64,000 bases of DNA from Lytechinus variegatus (GCF_018143015.1 NC_054743.1:35901243-35965242), one strand, 5' to 3'; positions 1-13,172 are shown, counted from the first letter of the stretch. Notes: a model not told the origin generated them from the letters alone. Numbers and translations are program-made.

Positions 1-414
1 TGCAGTAAACACTGATTTCATAAGAAAGTCTGTAAAACAAGGCTTAATTGTCAGGATATCATCGAGGATCTAGATCTGGTACAGTTGCATTAACTGAACT
101 TTGTGACATTTTGAAATCTACACTGGAAAATGTTCACACCGAAGATCCCCAACACAGATAAGCGCACGTGGGACAATGTATAATTATTGCTTAGAGCGTC
201 GGGCCCGATGCTCTACCCGAATCCTGTGCTTATTTGCTGATTTCTCAGCAATTACACTATTTCTTCCAGAATCCTTTTGCACATGCATTTTATTTATACA
301 AACAGACACTTTGGTGGTCATTTCATTGGTTTCTGTATGAACTTATTTTGATATCGTTACCAAAACTAGCATTTACCGTTAAGGTCTAAGCCTCTGAGAA
401 ACAGGATATTTTTC
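1..414. other. No recognisable feature
   Basis: AT-rich sequence with stop codons in all frames. I see no exon, repeat or RNA gene here. Confidence 0.5.
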
Positions 415-1000
415 TTGGAGAGAAACGCTAAGACACAACTATCAGAGACCAAGATGAGACACTATACACACAATTACAGTCTTGAAAAATTCAAGTGAGA
501 AACTTAAGTAAAGCAGTGAGTTTCGATAGAAAAGAGCTCTTTTCAGTGTCTCAACCTCTGAGACACTACTTTAGACACTCTGAGACAAAGACCAAGACAT
601 TAACATCTAAAATCTGAGACCAAAGGGAGACATGACACACACAAAGTAAATATCTTGAGACAGAGATACAACTCAAGACACTCACAATGACAGACTGAAG
701 GGGAAAAGTTACACATACAGCTCTTGAGTGTCTCAGCCTCTCCAACATTTCTCTTTGAGACAAAGACCATGACCAAGACCATTTGAGACCACTGAAGATG
801 AGACACTAGCTACACAATAACTATCTCAAGACAGAGATGCGTTTCAAAACTCTCAACAGTGCCAGAAAGAAGTTAAACAGACTAGCTCCCAGAAATTAAG
901 CTCTTTTCAGCGCATCAGTCATTGAGACACAGACATTACATTTTGAGACAAAAACCAAGACAGAAAATGAGACAAAAGACACACAACCGCTGTCTTAATT
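415..1000. repeat. Degenerate ~182-bp tandem repeat rich in GAGACA words
   Basis: The landmark AGCTCTT followed by a TCTCA-type word recurs at 535, 719 and 899, giving steps of 184 and 180 bases. Each unit also carries GAGACAAAGACCAAGAC, a GATGAGACACTA word and a TTGAGACAGAGAT word in the same order. Units are strongly diverged and the first and last are partial. No coding potential is evident, and the function is unknown. Confidence 0.7.
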
Positions 1001-1588
1001 AATCTTGTGTCTTTTGCCTATGCTTGCTTCGAAATAATGTCTCTTAATTATAAGTTTTATATAGAAATTATTGCTCACTTCTTCTTTCATGTTCATCCTC
1101 AACATGTAGTTTAGTTCCCCCAACTCTGAACACAGACAGATCAAGCAATATATATGCGCTGAGCTTCCTTCTATTAATAGCAGAACACAGCCTCCAGAGG
1201 TCTCTCGAAGGCCTATAAATAACCCCAGAGTAGCACACTCAGTGACAAACTAATTATCATGTGGACAATATTTGTCCTTACTCGTGAAGATAAAGTCACT
1301 CTCTATATTTATCCCACTCCCCTTCTCCTAAGTTCTGTTTCTAGAGGCAACATTTAATTGTGCCATTGGGTATAAAATCAGTTTTTATCAGGAGTTGGTC
1401 CAGGATTTCAAGTTTAAGAATTCTCTCCGACATTATAGCTTGGGTAAAGATAAAGTGAACAAAAAAATAAGTGTATTGACATCTCTGGATGCCATAGTTT
1501 TCTTTCATAGACTTAGACCATGGTTCAAGTGAAACCAGAATTTAGAATATGGATTTCAATTCAGGTTTAATCAATTGTATACATGCCC
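1001..1588. other. No recognisable feature
   Basis: AT-rich intergenic sequence without a supported exon or repeat. It ends at the copy of CATGCCC (1582-1588) that flanks the next element. Confidence 0.4.
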
Positions 1589-3678
1589 AGGGGCGGATCC
1601 AGCCTTCGCCAATAGGGGGGGCCCGGAATTTTTTTCAGCCATATTTTCCCCGATCGGCCGCTCGAATATGATTTTTGCCGGGATTTTTTTGTTTCTTTGA
1701 AGGGGTAGTCCTAAATGGTCACTTTTTAGATTTATTCTTATGAAACATAAATGTATAATACCATAACCCTTATTTGTATAATGCGAGCGCAAAGCGTGAG
1801 CTCAAGTTTTTTGGAAATCTTATGTACTTTTTCCTAAAATTTTGAACATTCTGGGAAATGTTTGTTTTCCTGAAAAAAAAAGATGTGTATGCAAGTTAAT
1901 AATTACTACGAACGTAAAGAGTGAGCAGAAATGAAGTGATGGAAAAAATACTGTTAGATACTTGCTTGCAGTTAGCCATGAAGACGTTACACATTTTAAA
2001 AAATCAAATAATGCGAGCGCGAAGCACGAGCCGAAATTTTTTGACATTTTTACCAAAGGAATGGAAATTCTTAGCACGTTTTGTAACTTAACTGAATAGG
2101 TATATAATTAAACATGCGAGCACGAAGCGTGAGCAAAAAGTTTCGAGATTTAGACCTGCTAACCAAGACACTCTATTCAATTAGTAGGCCTATTGTAAAT
2201 CATGAAAAGGATTAGTAAGTGGGGATCTTCCTTACATTAATAATGCGAGCGCAGAGCGCGAGCAGAAATTTTGTGTAAACGTTTTGAACTGCTCAAAATT
2301 ATACCTGTTATGGACTGCTTGCATTTAGCCATGAAGACTTTACATATTTCAACATTCAAATATTGCGAGCGCGAAGCGCGAGCTGAAAAATTTTGACCTT
2401 TTTTACCTGAATAATGAAATGCTAAGCACTTTTTGTAATCTTGGAAGGACTCTAAGTATTTTATTGATGCGAGCGCGAAGCGCGAGCGGAAAAATTCTGG
2501 ACACACTATTCATGTTTTATCATGAAAAGGATAAGTTATTTATCCGCGAGCAGACACTTTTTGATATTGTGATATGAAACTGGATAATGATTTAAATAGA
2601 GAACAATCTGTGTATCTGAATTAACGTGTGTTTTAGATTTCGACCTAGAATTTCTAAGTAACTTTCTTATCATGAAAATCAATAAAGCGAGAGCAAAGCG
2701 CGAGCTAAAAATATATGATATTCCGATCTAACAAAGGGTGAATTTTAGCTCTGTAATGCAAACACTTTGTGGGAAAATTGTGAATTGTGATGGATCACAG
2801 TTAAAAAAGAGCTAATGTATTTTATTATTATTACTTTGATTTTTTACATAGGACCGGGACATTCTATGAGGGCATTATGTCATCATATGAAAATGATGAC
2901 CATCTTCCTATTTCTCTTCCTAAGCATGAGAGCGCGAAATCTGTTAATATTATGGCCTGAAAACTGGACATTTAAAGCACTTTGTAATTATGCATAAGAG
3001 GCATTATATCTATCAATGCGAGCAGAAATCGCGAGCCGAATTTTTTGATAAACTGTCATCAAAGTAGTTTGATTTAGAATTAATATTGGGATATACATAA
3101 CCGACTAATCAAAATGCTAGCGTGCGGCGCTAGCTGATACGTTTTAACAATCTGACCTGAATAGGGAACTTTTTGAGAACTTTATGGAATACAGGAAAAT
3201 AATAGGTACCTGAAAAATCAAATTTTGCGAGCACGCAGCGCAAGCAGAAAATGATAGTGTTCAGACCATAACACAGACATTTTTACAGAGCACTTTTTTT
3301 AAAATCAATTTGTAAATCAAACAAAATAATGAAAGTTCAATTTCCCAGCTGAAATATGTTTTGTATATTGACTTCAAAGTTTGATATTTCAAGCTCCATA
3401 TTGAGCAAGATATGCAAATACCCTAAAAGACAATAAGGCGCGAAGCGCGAGCGAAAATTTTGTATCCTAACAAATAGATTTAAAAAAAAAATATTTTCAA
3501 AGTCTTCCCCTCATGTTATTTTATTTAATCATGTTCCTCCTCTTACGTTTGCCTTTCTTCTTTTCTCCTCTCTTTTCCCTTCCTTTTCTTTTTTTCCTTT
3601 CTTTTTTCCTTTTTTCTTTTTTTGCTCCGCCAATAGGGGGGGCCCGGGCCCCTCGGGCCCCCCCTGGATCCGCCTATG
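1589..3678. mobile_element. Non-autonomous TIR element carrying a GCGAGC-word array
   Basis: The left end AGGGGCGGATCCAG (1589-1602) is the inverted match of CTGGATCCGCCT (3664-3675). CATGCCC occurs immediately outside both ends (1582-1588, 3679-3685) as a probable target-site duplication. The interior holds about ten diverged units of roughly 100-200 bases, each with a GCGAGCGCGAAGCGCGAGC-type word, for example at 1783, 2013, 2115, 2245, 2364 and 2467, then a T-rich stretch. A direct copy of CGCCAATAGGGGGGGCCCGG lies just inside both ends. No transposase frame is visible, so it would need an autonomous partner. The superfamily is not determined. Confidence 0.75.
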
Positions 3679-3857
3679 CATGCCCCTTTTTCTGAATACT
3701 CTTAATCATGAATGCTAGCAATTACACATAGACTACGTCAAGATTGAGAAAGAGTAAAACACACATGGATCATGGATAATGGTTAGATCCATTTTCAGTA
3801 AGCTGTGCTGTTCTTGATATAAAAAAACAACAGTGAAAGGGTAAAATTTCCGCATAC

Positions 3858-4260
3858 ATTCGTAATTCCGAAGCTTCGTTATTCCGAAGGTTCGGATATT
3901 CTGAAGGTTCGTTATTCCGAAGGTTCGTATTTCCAAAGGTTCGTAATTCCGAAGGTGCGTTAATCCGAAAACGAAATGAAGTTCGTAATTCCGAAGGTTC
4001 GTTAGTCAGAAAACTACATGATTAACGTACCTTATTTTGTTTTCGGACTAACGAACCTTCACAACAACGAATCTTATTTCGCTTTCGGATTAATGAATCT
4101 TCGGAACAACGAACCCTATTTCATTTTCGGATTATCAAACCTTTGGAATAACGAACCTTCGGAATAACGCCACAAATCTTCGGATTAACGAACCCTTTTA
4201 CGTTTTCGGATTAACGAACATCGGGGTATAGGCAATTTACGTGTTTCGGAATTACGAAGT
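3858..4260. repeat. Inverted array of ~16-bp TTCGTAATTCCGAAGG words
   Basis: From 3858 to about 4010 the word TTCGTAATTCCGAAGG and variants repeat in one orientation. From about 4040 to 4260 the complement, TTCGGAATAACGAACC type, repeats. Each word is itself near-palindromic, so the block can fold at both short and long range. It is probably a foldback or MITE-like element. Ends and target duplication were not resolved. Confidence 0.7.
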
Positions 4261-5815
4261 GTAGCCAAAATTTCTAGATTTAAAATGTCATGCCCCTGAT
4301 ATTGATTAATTGCATTTACATGTATTTCTGCATTCAATGCATCAGATATAAATTTACTAGGTAATATGAACAAATGTACTAGATTGTTTTATAAGCATTT
4401 GACAAATGTATTACGATACTCAATAAACAAAAAGAAAATTTAAAAGAATGCAGGAGACCACTATCTATGTCTTCCTTTCTACTAAAATTTTATCCATTTA
4501 TGTTTTCATCTCTTTTGATTTATTAATTGTGCCCAGCAACCCCAAAACAAACAACAAGTCACCAGGGAACGTAATCTGTGAATAGCAAAAATAGTAATTT
4601 GGACTCATAAAGCAAAAACTTGAAAATGAGCTTGTATCAAAGAGCGATTCTTTTTCTTTATGCTGATAACATTTCAAGTAATAAAGAAAACAAGAAACAA
4701 GGGTTTCTTTGACATAAGGTTTTTTTTAATAATGGACTGCTTGGAACTTTCACCGAGAGTACAGAGTGAACTCATACTATGCTTGAGTAAACCCTGAATA
4801 TCAAACACTGTTTTTTCCTTATTTTTTGAAGCTCTCATGGAGATTTTTCTGCCGTCAATCAAGTAATTGCATGGTTGTTGTTGATCAATTTTGACAAGTT
4901 ATCACATCAAAGATGAGGAGGTGCCTTTTCAAACTCAAAGTCTCAAAATTCATTTTGGGCAACTTATTGTCGGTGTTGGAGGTGGCCTTACACAATTCAT
5001 ATATTATTTTAAAATTTTATTATTATTATTTTTATTGTTATTACTATTATTAGTAGAATTAATATTATTATTATTATTATCATTATTATCATTAATAATA
5101 CCATATCATTATCATTATTTTTTACCTTGGCTCTAGCTGTTACAAAGTTCCTGTACCCCATATAAATTAGAGCTCCATATCTATTATTTATTATAAAATA
5201 TTATGTTGCTTATTTACAAAACATTTTCTCTTATTATGTTTGCAACTTACAGCTCCTCTTGGTTATGCAATTTCATCAAAAGGAAGAAAGAGACAGACAG
5301 TCTGATAGATATAAACACCAGGTATTGACAGAAAGACTGAAAGACAGAGAGGGGGAGGGGGAGGCAGAGACAAGGTAGAAAGGTAGACAGATCGAGAGAG
5401 ACAGAATGCCAAAGATAGTCTGAGAGAAGAAGAAAGTAGAACACAAAGATGGGGGATGGAGTAATAGAGCTTATACTTGCTAATATTGGAGAAAAAACAC
5501 ACATGCAGGAATGGTAAAATGGTAAAAACAGACTGGGACTAAAAATGAAAATATGACTGAGAATGAGGAAGAGAGAGGTTTAAACTGAAAACTGAAGGAA
5601 AACCAGGGAGAAGAAAGTGGGAAATAGGGAAGAAATGTTCTGAAAATGTCAAATTGATTCTTTGGCTTAAAACTTCAACTTCTAAAATGTATTTGACTGG
5701 GTGAACCCAGAAGAAATATCAATGCACGTTGCCAACCTTTCCATACATTGGCCAGGGTCCATGAAGGAAATCAAATCCTACTTGAGGCAAGTTGTTCCGG
5801 AAAAAAGATTTTTAA
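4261..5815. other. No gene seen; two low-complexity tracts
   Basis: Contains a TTA/TTATTG-rich tract at about 5014-5115 and a purine-rich GA tract at about 5275-5640. Open frames here are products of low complexity. Confidence 0.5.
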
Positions 5816-5818
5816 AAA

Positions 5819-5995
5819 ATCAGGGGTCCGTTTCATAAAGAGTAACGACTATTGTAACTTTAGTATTAAGTTATTGCGAACATGGAAACCTTGATTTTGA
5901 TAGGCTGCAAAGCCCTGTTACCATGGTAGTTGCCATAATGGCAAAGTTACAAAAGTTGTAACACTATAGAGCATACGAAACAGGCTCAAGATGCA
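5819..5995. repeat. Imperfect palindromic MITE-like repeat
   Basis: The left end GGTCCGTTTCATAAAG is an imperfect inverted match to the right end, whose complement reads GAGCCTGTTTCGTATG. An internal GTAAC/GTTAC pair supports folding. The ends resemble those of the palindrome at 54788-54940, so the two may be distant relatives. Confidence 0.4.
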
Positions 5996-6001
5996 CATAG
6001 T

Positions 6002-6824
6002 CAGAGCTGCCAAGTTGTAAGTTGCATTTTCAATATTCTTATCCCCCAAAATCAGTATTTTGACCAAAAAATCTGTATTTTTACCATGAGATTAATATGC
6101 ATGCATAATGGCCAAGCTCGATCACTTCTTACATTATTTTGCGCCCCACACCGTCGCACACGAGACCGAAAGCTTCAGTCTTGATTTTGGTTGTTCCGCT
6201 GAACTGCGTTGGCTGACTCACCAATACATAGACTGAAGAATTTGGAGGCCCGTACGTACAGACAACGTATTAGCAGTAACGTTAGATCTAACATTCGATG
6301 GAAACCTGGTTTTTTTCCGATCGTATTTTTGCACATAAAATCATAAAATGTCACATTATGAAAAAGAAATTGCATCCATATTTACGGAAAAATGTATGAA
6401 ATTCAGAAATATCGTACCTTAGACCGCAGTTACGGCTAATTCATTTCAAATTATGATCGAAACATCGTCATCTTCGATCCTTCCGTCAGTCAACGTAAGT
6501 TGCCATCTTGGATGACGTCATCATCCTTACAGACGTATTTACCAGTCGCAAAATATTGCGATTTGAGCCGCTGCTTTGCGCTTGTAAACTACGTGCGTGC
6601 GCTCGGAACTTGTCACCCGCATTGATTCGCCAGGATATCGAAAATTCTAATAGGAAAGCCTTGATGAAAGCATAACTCATTGAACATAGAGGGCAGCAAC
6701 ACACGGAATACCTTTTCTTCTCTAATTTGTTTTTTCCCGTATTTTATCATGAAAAAGCGTACTGCCGTATTTTAAATTGATTTCCATATGAAATACGGAA
6801 AAATCGTACTACTTGGCAACTCTG
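6002..6824. mobile_element. TIR element (MITE, 823 bp) with CATAGT duplication
   Basis: The left end CAGAGCTGCCAAGT (6002-6015) and right end ACTTGGCAACTCTG (6811-6824) are inverted with one mismatch. CATAGT flanks both sides exactly (5996-6001 and 6825-6830). Subterminal words of the form TACGGAAAAA and its complement recur near both ends. No transposase frame is visible. Confidence 0.8.
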
Positions 6825-6879
6825 CATAGTACATAGGTGGATGTTTGAACAAATTTGGAATGGTTAAAGTTATAGATTA

Positions 6880-7519
6880 AACCCCTCAAAAAAAGGTTGG
6901 AAATCTGAGTTTGATCGAGAATCCCTACTCGGTTTTAGTGACTATTAATGTGTGATTGGTACCAGTGAAAAGATGATTTAATTGTCTCTAAAATGATACC
7001 CTACATGATATGATTATGGTTCACATGGAGGTTCAGTGCCTTGAAATGTGGGGCAAGGTCAAAGTTGCAAAATGACACAATATTGAAAATCACTGTTCGT
7101 TTTTCCGTGGTAATGAGTGAGTTTCTCAGCGGTTTCTTTTCTTTTCATGCACCATAACATTATCATGGAGATCTGTGGGATAACATGGTTTGAGTCTTGG
7201 TTTCAAATAACCATGCATGTTTGTTTGTTATGTGTTTGCTTGTGCAGAGGTGTGTTTTTCAGAAACCACTGAGAAGCCCACTCATCACCACAGAAAAAAC
7301 GAAAAGTGACTTTCAATAGTGTCATTTTGCAACTTTTGAATTTTGACCTTGCCCCACATTTCAAGGCACTGTACCTCCATGTGAACCATAATCACACCAT
7401 GTAGGGTATCATTTTACGGAAAATTAAATGATCTATTGAATTATATCAAAGATGTGTAAAATTGGGAGTTGGGAGAAATTAATGGCCAAACTCAGATTTG
7501 CAAACTTTTTTGAGGAGTT
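6880..7519. mobile_element. Long palindromic MITE flanked by TA
   Basis: The left arm starts AACCCCTCAAAAAAAGGTTGG and the right arm ends CAAACTTTTTTGAGGAGTT. Long inner arms also match: the sequence around 7000-7130 (GGTTCACATGGAGG, AATGTGGGGCAAGGTCAAA) recurs inverted around 7290-7420. TA lies outside each end (6878-6879, 7520-7521), as in Tc1/mariner-type MITEs. It is about 640 bases and non-coding. Confidence 0.75.
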
Positions 7520-7760
7520 TATAATGTAATGTGCTGCAGCAACACTGCACCTCAACATATTGGGTGTTGTTAAATATTCATCATGCTTTCCTTTTTTCTT
7601 AACACTTAAAAATATTGTTTATTACACACTAGGCTAAGATACAAGCACGGAATAACTTGCATTCTATTACAAGCAAAACTTCTATATTGTAGAATGTGGT
7701 ATAAATTTGGAAAGTTTTTTTTTTTTATTCAGGGCAACATAGCATAGAAATTGATAGTAT

Positions 7761-7920
7761 ACAAATAGCGAATAGGCATGAGTGCGATGGTGCGAGATTT
7801 CGCATGAGGTGAAAGATGCTCTATTCAACGAGGCGATAGCCGAGTTGAATAGAGCATTTCTTTCTTTCACCGAATGCAAAATCTCGCACCATTGCACGAA
7901 TAAGAATATCCGCTATTTGT
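7761..7920. repeat. 160-bp hairpin element
   Basis: The ends ACAAATAGCG and CGCTATTTGT are perfectly inverted. Inner arms include GGTGCGAGATTT against AAATCTCGCACC, and the centre is GCTCTATTCAAC against GTTGAATAGAGC. This is a compact palindromic MITE without coding potential. Confidence 0.75.
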
Positions 7921-9439
7921 GTTGTAGAACGCCTCGGAATCTAGCGAAAATATGAAAAAACATGAGTTATTCCCTCCAGTAATCTATAAAAAGGGAGCAA
8001 AAATATTGAAAGCGAAAAGCAAAATCCCATAAGCCGGGCCCACAAGCGCACATGATCTTGGACAGCATTGCGCATTTAGCCAGCGGGCTGTACGCGCATT
8101 ATCACCTTATTCAATGAAATCGCATTGTGACGTCACCTCATAAAGCCGTGTAATGGTACATTTTGGATGGTACGTCTTGTGTGCAACGGTACAAATGTGT
8201 GACATTCAGCCTCCCATTTGATCGCGTACAACAAGCTACGTAGGCGTTGTACGATGCAATATATGTGCATGACAACCCATCCCAAAACCAATAAGTTGCC
8301 AGGCAGGGACAACATTGGATAAATAACATTGCAATGAAGGTGCCAATATTTTCTAGGTCTCCTCTTTTAATTCCAGGGCTCTTTGAAGCATTTCGTGGGG
8401 GGGGGGCAAAATCGCCCCCCCCCCCTCCAACCCGTGCCTTTTTTTTGTTCCCTTGTGCAAAGAAGGTCCCTGAAATTGAAACAGCAGGCAAGTCATATTT
8501 TTGCTAGTACTTGATGGTTGTTAAAAATTTCAGTCAGGGTCTGTGCCTGCAGACTAGGTTTGAATTGGACCGAAAGAGAAAAGGAAAGTGGGTTGTATAA
8601 TAATTTAGGCCTATGTAGCACTTAATACTTTGTGTTTCTAAGTGCTTTACCTTGTAATTATTAAAACCCTGGTCATCGGATCCTTGCATGCCTGCATGCA
8701 ATGTAAGCACTCTCTCCACTCCCTGGGGAGCATTTCAACAAGAGTTTCTAGAATCCATTGCAAGCATACTACATAGGCTTTCGCATCATACTGGGTACCG
8801 GTACCCATTTGATCAACCAGCCCATTTTTTTTATTCTTAATTGGCAGGAAATTAGAGCCGTCCTGCAGTGTTCTAACTGTACACTTGGCAGTGACATTTG
8901 TATCTTGTTCAGAGAGACACCGCGAGTGGATCATAAACCTTGGATTTGGGCTTGCCTGTGACCTCTGACCTCAGATTAAAGTTTCTGACTTTGTATAACA
9001 CCATAACAACAAACTTCCCTCATAGCACGATTGTGCAGGTACACAAACATAGAAACTTGTGTTTTATCCACTTAGCTATATAGGCCTAGAACTAGATCTA
9101 TCCTAAAATTTAAAAAGGGGTTAGCTCTACATGTGCTTGACATCCATGACTGATTTGCACACTTGTAAACCTACAGGGCTAGAAAAAAAAGTGTAAAAAA
9201 TTGTTGGGTATGTCTCCGATTGTCTAAGAGATCACTTATTAAACTAGGCTTAACAAAAATGGTAGTTTTTTGTTCAGCAGATGTCCGATTCAGCATCTTT
9301 CCACGCCACATTCTCACAGTCCGCATGGATTCTAATTATCAATCTATGATGATATTGGGAGAATTAGCTAGGAAAAGATGCTGAGTGGGACTCCTGTGCA
9401 GAAAGACGCCTTTGTCTGTACAGTGAGGAGACATAGGAA
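7921..9439. other. No gene supported; G/C-run hairpin at 8372-8475
   Basis: A run of about 11 G (from 8396) faces a run of about 11 C (from 8415) and can form a hairpin. It sits between CAGGGCTCTTTG and CAAAGAAGGTCCCTG, which look like degraded inverted ends. A 95-codon minus-strand frame at 8647-8934 has no recognisable domain and I do not call it. Confidence 0.35.
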
Positions 9440-9720
9440 AACAGCAGTGCAATACTTACATATCCTCTCGAAGCAAAGACAGTGTCCTCAAAACGACCGG
9501 GTCTCCATTCGCAAAGGGAATCACACACGTGTCTAGATCCTAAGCGTACTAGCTTAAAACTAGCAGCAGCGCAGGCGGACTATCGGTTCTGTACAGTCAT
9601 ATGGGTACACTACCGGTACTGCTGCACTGCAGGGCCATACGCTAGCTGAGGGATCGCCGTACGTCCGTCCGGCTAAGCAGCCAAGAGAGAGAGAAAGGGA
9701 ATCAGCCAGTAACCCCAAAC
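9440..9720 (-). promoter_or_regulatory. Candidate CpG-richer promoter with non-coding first exon
   Basis: On the minus strand a strong splice-donor consensus, GATAT then GTAAGTATT, lies at about 9460. Upstream of it (9480-9720) the sequence is richer in CpG than its surroundings. The minus strand has stop codons in this stretch, so any exon would be untranslated leader. No downstream coding exon could be identified between 1 and 9440. This is a weak call based on one donor-like site and base composition. Confidence 0.2.
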
Positions 9721-12700
9721 AGGAAATGTGATGTCATCCTGGTTTTGTCCCAGGCAGCCAATAAACAGCTGTCAATCACCTGTTGCCATGGCAACCCTGA
9801 GAGGAAAGGAGAAAATGAGAAAGGGGGAGAGGGGAAACAAACGGGGGTGGAAAATGAAATTCAAGACGAAAAACTACTGTGATGTGCATGGAAAATATTC
9901 AACTACAGCATTCAAGATTATAACCACTGTTTGAACAATAGGGTCATTCACACAGATATTTCTCAATAAAAAATATAGACCATATGTATATTTTTGACAC
10001 ACTTGTCAAAAGTTGTCATGACTCTAAGTAAAATTCTTTGTAAATAGAAGTTGAATTATTTGAAACTACAAGGAAAAATATAAGCCCATAAGAATCCCTA
10101 CATAAAACATCTTTATAATGATAGAAATGTAATTCGGATGAGGGACAGCTCCCCGGGAGTCCCCCCCCCCCCCCCGATCTATGGATAGATTTGATTAAAG
10201 TGATAATTTCACTAAAATATGTAGAAAAGTACTTGTGGAGACATCACACATGTTAGTCGTATCGCCACTGGTAGGATGGCCACATCATCAGCGATCTCAA
10301 CAAACATTCAAAGTACTCCTGGCTTTCATATGTTGTTCGTCCTATTGTTCTGAATGAAACTTTCACTGATCTTATTCTTAATCATTGATTTTTGCTTTTC
10401 ATTTAAAAATTTCATTGATCTTAATATTTGATTTTCAATTTTCTTATAAAACTTTCATTGATCTTAATATTTGATTTTGCTCTTTATATATTAAGCTACA
10501 TGTAACTTCTTCCAAGGGTTTCATTCTTCTTGATAAAATTTTTCTAACTTTTTTTTTCTTTAATCCCTGCAATCCCTTTTTTTTGTCTCAGTGTGAATGG
10601 CCTTATTGTTACTCTTTTTGCAATTCCTCCCTCACATGTTAGTCTGCAGGCACAGACTTACATTTGACACTTGACCCAATAACGGGTCTAGAGTAAAGAC
10701 TAGACTCCAAAGAATCTGTCGGTGCCAAACAAGACCTTGGCAGAGCCAGCTGCAGTACATAGTGAATCTAGTCTCGCTACTTCAGACTCTGCAGTATGCA
10801 CTATGCGAAATTGCGAGAAACCAAGGGTCTGTGCTGGCCAGCAGACTACTCACATAGTACAGACACAAATCAGAATTGAGACAGGAAATCTACCAAGGCG
10901 CTGTCCAATATCAAAGCTACTTGAAAGCTAGGAATGATTTTACAAAAAACTGATGACGCTGTCTTATATATATATGGCAGTGTATCCTATTGCCTGAAAC
11001 TTTTATTTCAGTGCTCTAAAAATGACAACGAGAGGAAATACAATCAAGAAATATTATCACTTGCTATTCCAAATATTCTGAAAATTATGAATATGATGAA
11101 ATTATTTAATATTTTCCAACCGTTTTCTTTGCACCGCACTTGCCGCATACCCCTCCACGAAAGACAATTATTTTTGTGCGTTACAAATTACATCATAATT
11201 CCGGACGCACGCCGGATGGGTAAAAATATTCTTGATTAAAAAAAGAATTGGTGTGATTTTCATGATATATCATATCATGAGTAAATTCTGAGTTTTTGTT
11301 TGCTTTCTTATATCGATTCTGAACAGATCTTTGTAATAAATTTGTGTTTGCTAACTAATTTCATTTTTTTTTATTGCATGTTTGATATTTCCAGTGTTAA
11401 TGCTCGTTCATATCGTGACCCTCAGTCATCAAGTTCTATCGATGCGCTGTCGATCGTCGATGGCTCTCTATCACAGTAAACCTCGCGCATGGCCGGGGTA
11501 CTGGGTACCTTCAGAATTAGCCGTCGACGATCTAACCGATGGAGCAGACAAGATTGAAATTCGGCAAATCAGGTCCATATTCCCATCAGAAAATAGATCA
11601 ATTGTTAATGCAAAACTATGTTATATGATATTTTAAGCATTAACTGTCATTTTGGAGAAAAATAAGGTAAAAGTTTGATTTTTAGCCTTGTTTTTGCAAT
11701 CTTATATTTTGAAATTGAACTGTGGAAGTCGTACGAAATTGATTTTCTACGCAGTAATATGCGCATCCGGAAATATGAGAGTGTCCGGTATTTTTACGTG
11801 ACTATACATATACCCCAAAATTTCATTCATGTTGCTTTGGCTCCTCAGAAACTATAAAGAAAAGGTCACCAATCATTTGGAAAGTTGTTTGTAACCTATG
11901 AACAGTGTTATGAAACATCCACTAGTTGAAGCTCTGAATTTTAACAATTTCTCCTGTTCTACTTGTAAGTTTGATATTTCCTAGATTATTTATAACTAGA
12001 TATAAGAAGAAAAACAAGCTCAAAAATGTGAAAGGGATGATGCAAGCTAGAAGGACTTTTCCTTCCTGATGCATGCCACGGAAACCTCTGTGATTTATCT
12101 TCGAAGACAAAAGTCGTGTAACCTCATTCATATTAAGCGCTTCCTTTTGTTTTGGAACATGAGTGATATTCAAAACTGCAAATCAATGGCACAGAACAAG
12201 ACAGAAAATGGATGTGAAGCAATATCAAATACTTTTGCATATTGCATGGCACAAATTTAATGCCTCCCCCTTTGAGCATATACTTTGCCAAAAGTTACTT
12301 GCTGAAAAGCAGATGAAATAGCATTTGTTGACTAGGGGAGTGATGGTGATGTTAATACCAGCTCCTTACAGAAGAGCCAAAATTTTGTGTCAATGCAATA
12401 AAAAAAAAAATACTTTTCATACTCTAGACCTATACACTCATGTATACTTTTAGACAGCTGGCAGCCGTCTGTTTCGAGGAGTTTTTAACATTTTTTTTTT
12501 ATTTCTCCTCGTACACAGACGGCTCGCTATCGTGCAGCCACCATTAGGGGACTTGCAATGCAAAATCCCCCCGTCGGGGCTCTTCAATTTTTGTCTTTAA
12601 TGAATAAAAATTTTGAAAATATACGCTACCAAAATGCAAATTGATATTCCCTCTTAACAGAGAAAAATCAAGTTAAAAGGAACAAAAACAGTGACTTACC

Positions 12701-12959
12701 ACGGCTGTTGCGCAAATTCACTTCCCCGTTTTATCCAATCTTAAGTACATAAACATATGGCCATTGAGTCCCCTGTACAGATCGCGCTAGAACTTCGGTC
12801 TCTGTATTTGGTGAGTGAAGCCAACGGAGTTCAGCTGAACAACCAACATAACAGAGATCGAAGCTTTTGGTCTAGTATACTTTACAATTTCTGGCAAGAA
12901 TATACGATTCCCACAGAGTAAACAGAGTAGAAAAAAGGTGTATGAAACAAAAAGGAATG
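9721..12959. other. No gene supported; C-run and small hairpins
   Basis: Contains a run of about 17 C near 10158, words of the form GTCTGTGCCTGCAGACTA (8538, inverted at 10640), and a hairpin at 12464-12523 (GCCGTCTGT..CGAGGAG against CTCCTCG..ACAGACGGC). Frames at 10934-11239 and 11382-11636 have no recognisable domain. Confidence 0.4.
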
Positions 12960-13172
12960 ACAATTTTGATATTTTTCCTGTGCGGAGTGCAGAAGCGAAA
13001 TTTTGTATGAAGAGAGAAAGTCTTGCTTAGGTGTATTTTCTTTTGACCAAAAAAAAAGGAAAAAACAACAAAGCTATAACTTTCTTCCCTTTTCCCCTTC
13101 TTTTTTTTCTTTTTGAGAGCGTTTTTTGGGGGAGAGGGCAACCGCCCCCTGGCTCCGCGTCTTGCCAGTTCA
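12960..13172 (-). mobile_element. Truncated inverted copy of the 13373 element end
   Basis: Read on the minus strand, it begins with a GCGGAGCCAGGGGGCGG-type end, followed by an A/G-rich tract, AGCTTTGTT, and AAATTTCGCTTC. This is the same order as the left end of the element at 13373-14841. The two face each other about 200 bases apart. The rest of this copy is missing. Confidence 0.6.

Noticed and set aside
8647..8934. 95-codon minus-strand frame as an exon
   Set aside because: No domain, no good splice sites at both ends and no paralogue to confirm it.
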